NCBI RefSeq assembly: GCF_934632265.1
Contig: NZ_CAKTYH010000045.1
Span: 1 to 14,107 of the forward strand
Source of the DNA: an uncultured Senegalimassilia sp.
GTDB lineage: Bacteria > Actinomycetota > Coriobacteriia > Coriobacteriales > Eggerthellaceae
Direction of reading: 5' to 3'
Length of the DNA stretch: 14,107 nt
Position 1 is the first letter of the stretch; every line of letters begins with the position of its first letter. A model generated the notes under the pieces. It searched no databases and had not been told where the DNA came from. It saw nothing but the letters and a program-made list of their open reading frames with translations. Below are positions 7,620 through 12,849 of this stretch, piece after piece. The position numbers and the translations under genes are program-made.

Positions 7620-8306
7620 ATGTTCGATATCAAACGGTTGAAACCGGTAACCGTTATCACGGGGCATTATGGGGTCGGAAAGACCAATCTGGCCATCAAC
7701 CTGGCCCTTGATGCCCGGTATGCTGGGCTGGAGGTGCGCGTTGCCGACCTGGACGTGGTCAACCCGTACTTCCGCAGCAGCGACTACCGGCATCTTCTCG
7801 AGAACGCCGGCGTGCAGGTGATCGCCCCGCGGTATGCGGGCACCACGCTCGACGCGCCGGCCATCTCCGGGCAGGTTTCGGCCGCCCTCGACTGGGCGCG
7901 CGGGGAAACGGGAAGGCTGCTGCTCATCGATGCGGGCGGCGACGATGTCGGGGCCACGGCGCTCGGCAGGTTCGCTCGCGGCATCGCCGAGGGGGATTAC
8001 GACCTGCTGTACGTGGTGAACCGCAGCCGCAACCTCGTGCACGATCCCGAAGAGGCGCTTTGCGTGCTTCGCGAGATCGAGGCAGCCAGCCACCTGCATG
8101 CCACGGCGGTTGCTAACAACACGCACCTGGCCGGCTTCACCGACGGGGAAGTGCTCGCACGCGGCGCTGCGTTCGCGCAGGAGGTTGCCGCGTCCGCCGG
8201 CTTGCCCTTGGTGTTCTCCGCGGTGCCTCGAGACATGCTGGAAGATGCCGATATCCCGGGCGTGCGCTATCCTGTTTCGGTGCACGTGAGAAAACCCTGG
8301 GAGTGA
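7620..8306 (+). CDS. ParA/MinD-like P-loop ATPase, function unassigned
   Basis: This 228-residue nucleotide-binding protein belongs to the CobQ/MinD/ParA (SIMIBI) group. The Walker A loop is GHYGVGKT (15-22). The switch-like segment is VADLDVVNPYFRSSD (41-55), the Walker B-like strand is LLLIDAGGDD (101-109), and NNTHL (166-170) lies where a base-recognition Asn is expected. There is no deviant-Lys KGGxGKT loop as in ParA, and no C-terminal CxxC as in Mrp/Nbp35 Fe-S carriers, so neither job is supported. It has no membrane segment. I use ATG 7620 (AGGG at 7606-7609); TTG 7614 would add two residues. It sits 12 bases after the synthetase and before the oxidoreductase, suggesting a role in assembly, activation or regulation of that enzyme set. 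That role is inference from position only. Confidence 0.8.
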   Translation: MFDIKRLKPVTVITGHYGVGKTNLAINLALDARYAGLEVRVADLDVVNPYFRSSDYRHLLENAGVQVIAPRYAGTTLDAPAISGQVSAALDWARGETGRLLLIDAGGDDVGATALGRFARGIAEGDYDLLYVVNRSRNLVHDPEEALCVLREIEAASHLHATAVANNTHLAGFTDGEVLARGAAFAQEVAASAGLPLVFSAVPRDMLEDADIPGVRYPVSVHVRKPWE

Positions 8307-8318
8307 GATAAGGTTCAT

Positions 8319-8361
8319 CCCTGCGAACCCGAACGGGGCGACGCCGCGGTTCGGGGCAGGG
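8319..8361 (+). terminator. Bulged hairpin between ATPase and ferredoxin genes
   Basis: CCCTGC (8319-8324) and CCCGAAC (8328-8334) pair with GTTCGGG (8349-8355) and GCAGGG (8356-8361), leaving a three-base bulge. GGCG/CGCC can pair inside the loop. TTT follows directly, then G-rich DNA, so it is at best a weak or partial terminator. It may lower readthrough into the oxidoreductase genes or stabilise an RNA end. Confidence 0.4.
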
Positions 8362-8388
8362 TTTCGGGGGAGTGTTCGATAACCATAT

Positions 8389-8407
8389 GCCGGCCTTTTG
8401 CGCCGGC
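8389..8407 (+). other. Small hairpin in the ferredoxin-gene leader
   Basis: GCCGGC (8389-8394) pairs with GCCGGC (8402-8407) around CTTTTGC. It lies about 20 bases before the start codon of the ferredoxin-type subunit and just upstream of its GAAAGGAAGG ribosome site. It has no T-run and its role is unknown. Confidence 0.3.
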
Positions 8408-8428
8408 TCAGACGAGAAAGGAAGGCTC

Positions 8429-8635
8429 ATGGCAGCGATAACGGTCGATGACGGTTTCTGCAAAGGCTGCGGGTTGTGCGTTGATGCATGCCCGGCGCAC
8501 ATCATAGAGCTTGACCGTTCCCGCATCACGGCGAAGGGCTATCATCCGGCCCGGCTGATCGATGCGTCCAAGTGCACGGGCTGCTGCTCGTGCGCGCTTA
8601 TGTGCCCTGACGTTGCGATCGAGGTGATGCGCTGA
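8429..8635 (+). CDS. 2-oxoacid:ferredoxin oxidoreductase delta subunit (2[4Fe-4S] ferredoxin type)
   Basis: This 68-residue electron-transfer subunit carries two classical [4Fe-4S] motifs: CKGCGLCVDACP (Cys11, 14, 17, 21) and CTGCCSCALMCP (Cys49, 52, 55, 59, with an extra Cys53). It should relay electrons from the TPP centre of the catalytic subunits to free ferredoxin in the cytoplasm. The start at ATG 8429 follows a strong GAAAGGAAGG (8415-8424). An upstream GTG at 8372 in the same frame lacks such a site, and its added residues do not resemble the family. The stop TGA shares a base with the next ATG (TGATG), implying translational coupling. The order delta-alpha-beta-gamma matches four-subunit VOR/KOR-type enzymes known from archaea and anaerobic bacteria. 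Confidence 0.93.
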   Translation: MAAITVDDGFCKGCGLCVDACPAHIIELDRSRITAKGYHPARLIDASKCTGCCSCALMCPDVAIEVMR

Positions 8636-9702
8636 TGTCTCAGGAAAAGGTGCTCATGAAGGGCAACGAGGCCATGGCCGAGGCGGCCATCCGCGCTGGA
8701 TGCCGCTTCTTCTTTGGCTATCCCATCACGCCGCAGACCGAGGTTGCCGCCTACATGGCCAAGCGCATGCCCAAGGAGGGCGGCACGTATCTGCAGGCGG
8801 AAAGCGAGATCGCGGCCATCAACATGGTCTACGGTGCATCGTCTGCGGGCGCGCGCGTCATGACGTCGTCGTCTTCGCCGGGCGTGTCTCTCAAGGGCGA
8901 GGGCGTGTCGTACATGGCGGGCGCCGACCTTCCCGGCGTCATCGTCAACGTCCAGCGCGGCGGCCCGGGTCTTGGCGGCATCCAGCCTTCCCAGTCCGAT
9001 TATTGGCAGGCCACGCGTGCCATGGGCCATGGCGACTTCCAGGTGCTCGTGTTCGCGCCTTCCACCGTCCAGGAGATGGCCGATCTGGCGTACCTGGCTT
9101 TCGAGAAGGCCGACGAGTACCGCATGCCTGCCATGATTTTATCCGACGGCATGCTCGGCCAGATGATGGAACCTGTCGTGCTTCCCGAGCGCGTGGAGCA
9201 GCTGCCGGAAAAGCCCTGGGCCACCACCGGCCATAACGGTAAGCGCAAGCACAACATCGTGGACTCGCTCTACCTGACGGCCGATGAGCTTGAGCGCCTC
9301 AACGTCGAGCGTTTCGAGCGTTACGAGACGGTGAAGGCTCGCGAGCAGCGTGCCGAAGCGTTCATGTGCGAGGACGCCGAGATCGTGCTCGTTTCCTTCG
9401 GCGCCACCGCCCGCATCGCGCATTCGGCGGTCGTTCGCGCCCGTGCCGAGGGCATCAAGGCGGGCCTGTTGCGCCCCATCACGCTGTGGCCGTTCCCCGT
9501 GGACGCTATCGAGGGTTGCATGGGCACCGCGAAGGCGTTCTTGTCGGTGGAGATGAACATGGGCCAGATGGTCGACGACGTGCGCTTGGCGGTCGACGGC
9601 CGCGTCCCCGTGGAGTTCTTCGGACGCACGGGCGGCATCATCCCCACGCCCGACGAGGTGCTGGGAGCTATCCGCAAGCTTGCGGGGAAGGGTGGTGAAT
9701 AG
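8635..9702 (+). CDS. vorB: 2-oxoacid:ferredoxin oxidoreductase alpha subunit, VorB-like
   Basis: This is the pyrimidine-binding catalytic subunit of a CoA-dependent 2-oxoacid:ferredoxin oxidoreductase, 355 residues. The N-terminal domain has GYPITPQTE (28-36), ESEIAAINMVYGAS (56-69) and RGGPGLGGIQPSQSDYWQ (108-125). The last segment is the pattern I associate with VorB-type subunits (3-methyl-2-oxobutanoate enzyme) rather than pyruvate enzymes. Domain II begins near residue 250 with a segment containing VSFGATARIAHSAV. Together with beta it would catalyse 2-oxoacid + CoA + oxidised ferredoxin to acyl-CoA + CO2 + reduced ferredoxin, reversibly. VorB and KorA are close relatives, so 2-oxoglutarate or aromatic 2-oxoacids remain possible substrates. 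Its ATG overlaps the delta stop and the beta gene begins one base after its TAG. Confidence 0.92.
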   Translation: MSQEKVLMKGNEAMAEAAIRAGCRFFFGYPITPQTEVAAYMAKRMPKEGGTYLQAESEIAAINMVYGASSAGARVMTSSSSPGVSLKGEGVSYMAGADLPGVIVNVQRGGPGLGGIQPSQSDYWQATRAMGHGDFQVLVFAPSTVQEMADLAYLAFEKADEYRMPAMILSDGMLGQMMEPVVLPERVEQLPEKPWATTGHNGKRKHNIVDSLYLTADELERLNVERFERYETVKAREQRAEAFMCEDAEIVLVSFGATARIAHSAVVRARAEGIKAGLLRPITLWPFPVDAIEGCMGTAKAFLSVEMNMGQMVDDVRLAVDGRVPVEFFGRTGGIIPTPDEVLGAIRKLAGKGGE

Positions 9703-9703
9703 C

Positions 9704-10567
9704 ATGGCTGAGCAGAAACAGGGCGAAGGCCGCGTGGTGTTCTCGCGTCCGAAGTCGTTGCTGCCCGTGGTCACGAACTACTGCCCGGGTTGCCCGCACG
9801 GCATCGTGCACCGTTTGGTAGCCGAGGTCATCGACGAGCTTGATATCGAGGGCCGCACCGTCGGCGTGGCGCCGGTCGGCTGCGCCGTCACCGCGCCGGA
9901 CTTCTTCGGCTGCGACATGATCGAGGCCGCGCACGGCCGCGCCCCGGCGGTTGCCACGGGCGTCAAGCGCGTCCTGCCCGACAACGTGGTATTCGCCTAT
10001 CAAGGCGATGGCGACCTTGCCTCCATCGGCATGGCCGAGACCGTGCACGCGGCAACGCGCGGCGAGCATATCACCGTCATCTTCATCAACAACGCCATCT
10101 ACGGCATGACCGGCGGGCAGATGGCGCCCACCAGCTTGCCTAACCAGGTGACGCAGACCAGCCCGTACGGCCGCGACGTCTCCACCGCCGGCTACCCGGT
10201 GCGCGTGTGCGAGCTGCTGAGCAGCCTTGACGGTCCGGCGTATCTGGAACGCGTGACCGTGGATACGCCCAAGCACGTGCGCCAGGCCAAACGCGCCATC
10301 AAGAAGGCGTTCCAGAACCAGATCGACGGCATCGGCTACTCGCTGGTGGAAGTGGTGTCCACGTGCCCCACGAACTGGGGTCTCACGCCGCAGGACAGCT
10401 TCGCGTGGATGCGCGAGAACATGCAGCCGTATTATCCGCTGGGCGTGTATCGCGATGTGGTGGCTGATGGATTTGAGAATGCGGCGCAGGCAGCCGCGGC
10501 GCGAAACGCCGATTGCCCGGTTGCCCATCCCGAGAAGTTTGCGGAAGCGAAGGAGGGTGCGCGATGA
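9704..10567 (+). CDS. 2-oxoacid:ferredoxin oxidoreductase beta subunit (TPP-binding)
   Basis: This subunit binds thiamine diphosphate. The TPP motif runs from GDGDLASIG (101-109) to the paired Asn of FINN (129-130), with the expected spacing. Cys-containing segments NYCPGCPHG (25-33) and PVGCAVTAPDFFGCD (57-71) supply residues that in the family help hold a [4Fe-4S] cluster near the TPP. The product is 287 residues, typical for KOR/VOR beta chains. I chose ATG 9704, one base after the alpha stop, with purine-rich GGGGAAGGG (9684-9692) upstream. In-frame GTGs at 9692 and 9695 would lie inside that ribosome site. The TGA stop overlaps the gamma ATG as ATGA. Confidence 0.93.
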   Translation: MAEQKQGEGRVVFSRPKSLLPVVTNYCPGCPHGIVHRLVAEVIDELDIEGRTVGVAPVGCAVTAPDFFGCDMIEAAHGRAPAVATGVKRVLPDNVVFAYQGDGDLASIGMAETVHAATRGEHITVIFINNAIYGMTGGQMAPTSLPNQVTQTSPYGRDVSTAGYPVRVCELLSSLDGPAYLERVTVDTPKHVRQAKRAIKKAFQNQIDGIGYSLVEVVSTCPTNWGLTPQDSFAWMRENMQPYYPLGVYRDVVADGFENAAQAAAARNADCPVAHPEKFAEAKEGAR

Positions 10568-11109
10568 GCGAACAGAAACGTTGCATGCAGGCCGTCCTCG
10601 CCGGATTCGGCGGCCAGGGCATCCTGTTCGCCGGCAAGATCATCGCCAACGCCGGCCTGCTGGAGGACCGAGAGCTTTCCTGGCTTCCCAGCTATGGTCC
10701 CGAGATGCGCGGCGGCACCGCCAACTGCAGCGTGTGCGTCTCCGATGACCCCATCGGCAGCCCGCTCGTGCTCAATCCCGACGTGCTCGTGGTGATGAAC
10801 CAGCCGTCGCTCGACAAATTCGAGCACAGCGTGCAGCCCGGCGGCCTGGTCATCGTGGACAGCACGTTGGTGCCGAACATCCCGGATATGCCCGGCGTCA
10901 CGGTCTGTGCCGTGCCTGCCACGGCCATCGCCGAGGAGGCGGGCCTGAAGGGCCTGGCCAACGTCATCTTGGTGGGCAAGCTGTTCGCCGAAACGCATTT
11001 CTGCAGTGAGGAGACCATCCGCGCGGCCGTTGCCGCCGTGGTGCCCGCGCGCAAGAAGGACAAGCTTGCCGGCAACCTGCGCGCCCTGGAGCTGGGCATG
11101 CAGGCCTAG
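10564..11109 (+). CDS. 2-oxoacid:ferredoxin oxidoreductase gamma subunit
   Basis: This 181-residue subunit completes the heterotetramer and in family structures contributes to CoA binding. Visible landmarks are GFGGQGILFAGKIIANA (14-30), SYGPEMRGGTANCSVCVSD (43-61) and PGGLVIVDSTL (92-102), all characteristic of gamma chains. It starts at an ATG that overlaps the beta stop by four bases (ATGA), so the two are translationally coupled. AAGGAGG (10551-10557) is the ribosome site, six bases before the ATG. It is the last gene of the run, and the hairpin at 11239-11279 probably ends the transcript. No internal stops or missing motifs are seen. Confidence 0.93.
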   Translation: MSEQKRCMQAVLAGFGGQGILFAGKIIANAGLLEDRELSWLPSYGPEMRGGTANCSVCVSDDPIGSPLVLNPDVLVVMNQPSLDKFEHSVQPGGLVIVDSTLVPNIPDMPGVTVCAVPATAIAEEAGLKGLANVILVGKLFAETHFCSEETIRAAVAAVVPARKKDKLAGNLRALELGMQA

Positions 11110-11131
11110 TCTGCGACTGGCATCGCAGACT
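11108..11131 (+). other. 9-bp stem-loop overlapping the gamma-subunit stop codon
   Basis: AGTCTGCGA (11108-11116) pairs perfectly with TCGCAGACT (11123-11131) around a six-base loop. The left arm includes the last two bases of the TAG stop. No T-run follows, so it is more likely an mRNA 3'-end stabiliser or pause element than a terminator. Confidence 0.4.
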
Positions 11132-11238
11132 GATCGCATGGGCGGGACGGCTGCTTGGCGGGTCGGGCCGGGCATGCAGGCTTGATCCGAGCTTGATGCT
11201 GCCTAGCTGCGCGATAGCCTGGGTCTTGTAAACTGATT

Positions 11239-11279
11239 CGAAGCCCAACCGGTAACCGATGGTGACCGGTTGGGCTTCG
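11239..11279 (+). terminator. 15-bp perfect hairpin ending the oxidoreductase operon
   Basis: CGAAGCCCAACCGGT (11239-11253) pairs perfectly with ACCGGTTGGGCTTCG (11265-11279) around an 11-base loop. The tail TTGTGCTC is a poor U-tract, though the stem is very stable. It lies 130 bases past the last oxidoreductase gene. A terminator is the simplest reading. Confidence 0.6.
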
Positions 11280-11349
11280 TTGTGCTCACATGCGGCAACT
11301 GCTCTTATTCGCTGAGATGGTTCTATCTCATTCGTATGTGGCCGCCCTC

Positions 11350-11369
11350 CCTTTTCGCCGAAAAGGTTT
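11350..11369 (+). terminator. Possible second, weak terminator hairpin
   Basis: CCTTTTC (11350-11356) pairs with GAAAAGG (11360-11366) around a GCC loop, then TTT. The stem is A/T-rich and short, so this could be a minor terminator, a DNA dyad recognised by a protein, or chance. Confidence 0.25.
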
Positions 11370-11404
11370 CGGAATCGTAGCTGCCAGCTAATGAAATCAT
11401 ACGG

Positions 11405-11461
11405 CCCTTTCCCTAGCATTGACATCGTTTCAGCACGTCAGTGCTTCGTTTAGGGAAAGGG
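11405..11461 (+). promoter_or_regulatory. Inverted repeat that can mask the downstream ribosome binding site
   Basis: CCCTTTCCCTA (11405-11415) is the exact reverse complement of TAGGGAAAGGG (11451-11461). The right arm contains the purine-rich Shine-Dalgarno of the gene starting at ATG 11469. Between the arms lie TTGACA (11419-11424), a perfect -35 hexamer without a good -10, and the small hairpin AGCAC/GTGCT (11432-11445). If the RNA covers both arms, pairing would hide the ribosome site. If transcription starts near 11454, the repeat is instead a DNA dyad around the promoter. Confidence 0.6.
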
Positions 11462-11468
11462 AATGCTC

Positions 11469-12218
11469 ATGGAGACCAACACCGTGCAAGCCGCGCCGGC
11501 TGCGCATCCGTCGAAATCGGGGCTGGGGATCGCCGGCTTCGTTTTAGGGATCATCGCCTTGGCGACGTCGTTTCTGCCCATCATCAACAACTTCTCTGCC
11601 TTGCTCGCCGTGATCGGCTTTGTGCTCGCGCTTATCGGCACGATCGCGTGCGTGAAGGGGAGGAAGTCGGGCAAGGGACTGTCCATCGCCGGCGTGGTGA
11701 TGAACGTCATCGCTTTCGTCGTGGTGCTGGCCACGCAAAGCATGTACAGCTCGGCTATCGATGATGCCTTCTCGGGCACCTCCGTGGCTCCGCAGCCCGC
11801 TGCCGATCAGCCTGCGTCCAAAGCTCCTGCTTCCGATGAGGCCGCCGATGATGCCCAGGCCGCTGCGGCAGGCAACTCCATCACGCTGAAAAACGGCTTG
11901 GTGCTCACGATCAGCGGCGTGGTGACCGGGCTGCAGAACTACGATGGTTCGCCTATTACGCAGGTGAGTGTGACCTACCAGAACAACGGCAACAGCCAGG
12001 CGTCCTTCAATCCTTACGATTGGAAGGCCGAGGATGCCCAGGGTGCTCAGCGCTCGCAAACGTATTACTCTAACGGCGAGAACGAGCTCAATTCCGGCAC
12101 CCTTGCCGCCGGCGGCACGGTTTCCGGCAACCTGTACTTCGAAGGCGACGTGGTGAAGGTGCTGTACGAAAACGCCTTCATCGGCCGCGGTTCGGATGTT
12201 TCCTGGGATATCGTCTAG
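11469..12218 (+). CDS. Membrane-anchored protein with DUF4190-like N-terminus and DUF4352-like extracellular domain
   Basis: The function is unknown. The 249-residue product has hydrophobic segments at about residues 17-58 (GLGIAGFVLGIIALATSFL, then LLAVIGFVLALIGTIACVKG) and 67-87 (GLSIAGVVMNVIAFVVVLA), two or three membrane passes like DUF4190 proteins. An Ala/Pro/Asp-rich linker (about 97-132) leads to a probable beta-sandwich of about 115 residues (GLVLTISGVVTGL, QVSVTYQNNGNSQASFNPYDW). Its mention of a total structure, with polar residues up to the C-terminal VSWDIV, resembles DUF4352-type cell-surface domains. Two in-frame ATGs lie at 11463 and 11469; the ribosome site AAAGGG (11456-11461) is seven bases from the second, which I choose. 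The gene stands alone between the palindromic leader and a strong terminator. The family names are from remembered patterns and need a profile search. Confidence 0.75.
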   Translation: METNTVQAAPAAHPSKSGLGIAGFVLGIIALATSFLPIINNFSALLAVIGFVLALIGTIACVKGRKSGKGLSIAGVVMNVIAFVVVLATQSMYSSAIDDAFSGTSVAPQPAADQPASKAPASDEAADDAQAAAAGNSITLKNGLVLTISGVVTGLQNYDGSPITQVSVTYQNNGNSQASFNPYDWKAEDAQGAQRSQTYYSNGENELNSGTLAAGGTVSGNLYFEGDVVKVLYENAFIGRGSDVSWDIV

Positions 12219-12234
12219 GTTTCGCGAAAGATCG

Positions 12235-12282
12235 TGCCCATCGGGTCAGGCGGTCGCGCCCGTATCCGATGGGCATTTCTTT
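12235..12282 (+). terminator. Strong intrinsic terminator
   Basis: TGCCCATCGG (12235-12244) pairs perfectly with CCGATGGGCA (12266-12275), extendable inwards by two pairs, and is followed directly by TTTCTTT (12276-12282). It lies 17 bases after the membrane-protein stop and isolates that gene from the XRE gene. This is the clearest Rho-independent terminator in the window. Confidence 0.88.
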
Positions 12283-12290
12283 GCTACTAT
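12282..12290 (+). promoter_or_regulatory. Extended -10 promoter of the XRE gene
   Basis: TGCTACTAT has the TG-n-hexamer form of an extended -10 element and lies directly behind the terminator T-run. Transcription would start near 12297, giving a leader of about 40 bases containing the GAAGGA ribosome site. Nearly the same nonamer recurs before the kinase gene at 12831-12839. No clear -35 is seen. Confidence 0.5.
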
Positions 12291-12336
12291 GGAATCAAGG
12301 AAACGAAAACCGGCGAAGCGCAGAAGGAAGCGGCGA

Positions 12337-12759
12337 GTGAAAGAACCCATGACCGAGGATTTGCTCAACGAGCTGCTCGATTCGCCCGACCCTGCCGTAT
12401 TCGCCAGCAAGCACGAGCTCGCGTGCCGCAGCCTGCCCGATTACCTTCAGCAGCTGCTTGACGAGCGAGGCCTGAGGCGCCCTGAGGTTGTTCGTCAGGC
12501 GGGTATCAACCCTACGTTCGGGTATCAAATCTTCGTCGGCCAGCGCAACCCTTCGCGCAACAAACTGTTGCAGCTGGCATTCGCCATGAAGCTGTCGCTG
12601 CGCGAGACGAACCGCCTGCTGCAGGCGGGCGGCTGCAACGAGCTGTATTGCAAGAACCGCCGCGACGCCATCATCATCTTCTGCATCACCCATGGCGAAA
12701 CGCTGCAAACCGTCGATGAGCAGCTGTACGCCTTTCGCGAGGACACCATCACCGAGTAG
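12337..12759 (+). CDS. Small XRE/Cro-type DNA-binding protein paired with a kinase gene
   Basis: This is a predicted DNA-binding protein of 140 residues. An acidic N-terminal stretch (MTEDLLNELLDSPDP) precedes a helix-turn-helix of the XRE type at about 34-97: LPDYLQQLLDERGLRRPEVV, then AGINPTFGYQIFVGQRNPSRN, then LLQLAFAMKLSLRETNRLL. The C-terminal 40 residues (CKNRRDAIIIFCITHG...) are a compact extension. I use GTG 12337, eight bases after GAAGGA (12323-12328). An ATG at 12289 in the same frame would add a Lys/Arg-rich leader but lies inside the proposed promoter and lacks a ribosome site; ATG 12349 is a further option. The kinase gene starts 90 bases downstream under a matching promoter. 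The protein could be a regulator or a substrate of that kinase; both are inference. Confidence 0.8.
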   Translation: MKEPMTEDLLNELLDSPDPAVFASKHELACRSLPDYLQQLLDERGLRRPEVVRQAGINPTFGYQIFVGQRNPSRNKLLQLAFAMKLSLRETNRLLQAGGCNELYCKNRRDAIIIFCITHGETLQTVDEQLYAFREDTITE

Positions 12760-12830
12760 CTCGCGATGCCGGGAGGCGTCGCCTTTCCGGTCCCGTTTGC
12801 GGTATGCGGGCATTGGCGGTCTGAGGTATC

Positions 12831-12839
12831 TGCTACCAT
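12831..12839 (+). promoter_or_regulatory. Extended -10 promoter of the kinase gene
   Basis: TGCTACCAT differs at one base from TGCTACTAT ahead of the XRE gene. TTGGCG (12813-12818) is a possible -35, 15 bases before the hexamer. Transcription is expected near 12846, only about four bases before the ATG at 12850, and no Shine-Dalgarno is present. Confidence 0.5.
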
Positions 12840-12849
12840 CATCATCGTT

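Larger units (their letters stand above)
11110..11468 (+). other. Palindrome-dense intergenic region
   Basis: These 359 bases hold no convincing gene on either strand. They contain a run of separate dyads: 11108-11131, the large 11239-11279 hairpin, TGAGAT/ATCTCA (11313-11330), CCTTTTC/GAAAAGG (11350-11366), TAGCT/AGCTA (11378-11390), AGCAC/GTGCT (11432-11445) and the 11-bp outer repeat 11405-11461. The first part separates the oxidoreductase transcript from the next gene; the last part is that gene's control region. Confidence 0.6.

Noticed and set aside
5829..8318. 829-codon open frame on the minus strand opposite the synthetase and ATPase genes
   Set aside because: It spans two well-supported plus-strand genes and their gap, is His/Arg/Gly-rich and has no recognisable domain. 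It is a high-G+C shadow.
11233..11246. GATTCGAA followed by a long hairpin, resembling a tRNA T-loop
   Set aside because: No acceptor, D or anticodon stem can be built around it. The 15-bp stem is a simple hairpin.
12289..12336. Upstream ATG giving a Lys/Arg-rich extension to the XRE protein
   Set aside because: The ATG lies within the proposed -10 element, follows the terminator T-run and has no ribosome site, while GTG 12337 has GAAGGA at ideal spacing.
12768..12797. GC-rich imperfect dyad after the XRE stop, possible terminator
   Set aside because: The pairing is only CCGG/CCGG with a mismatched interior and a one- to three-base loop, and there is no T-run.
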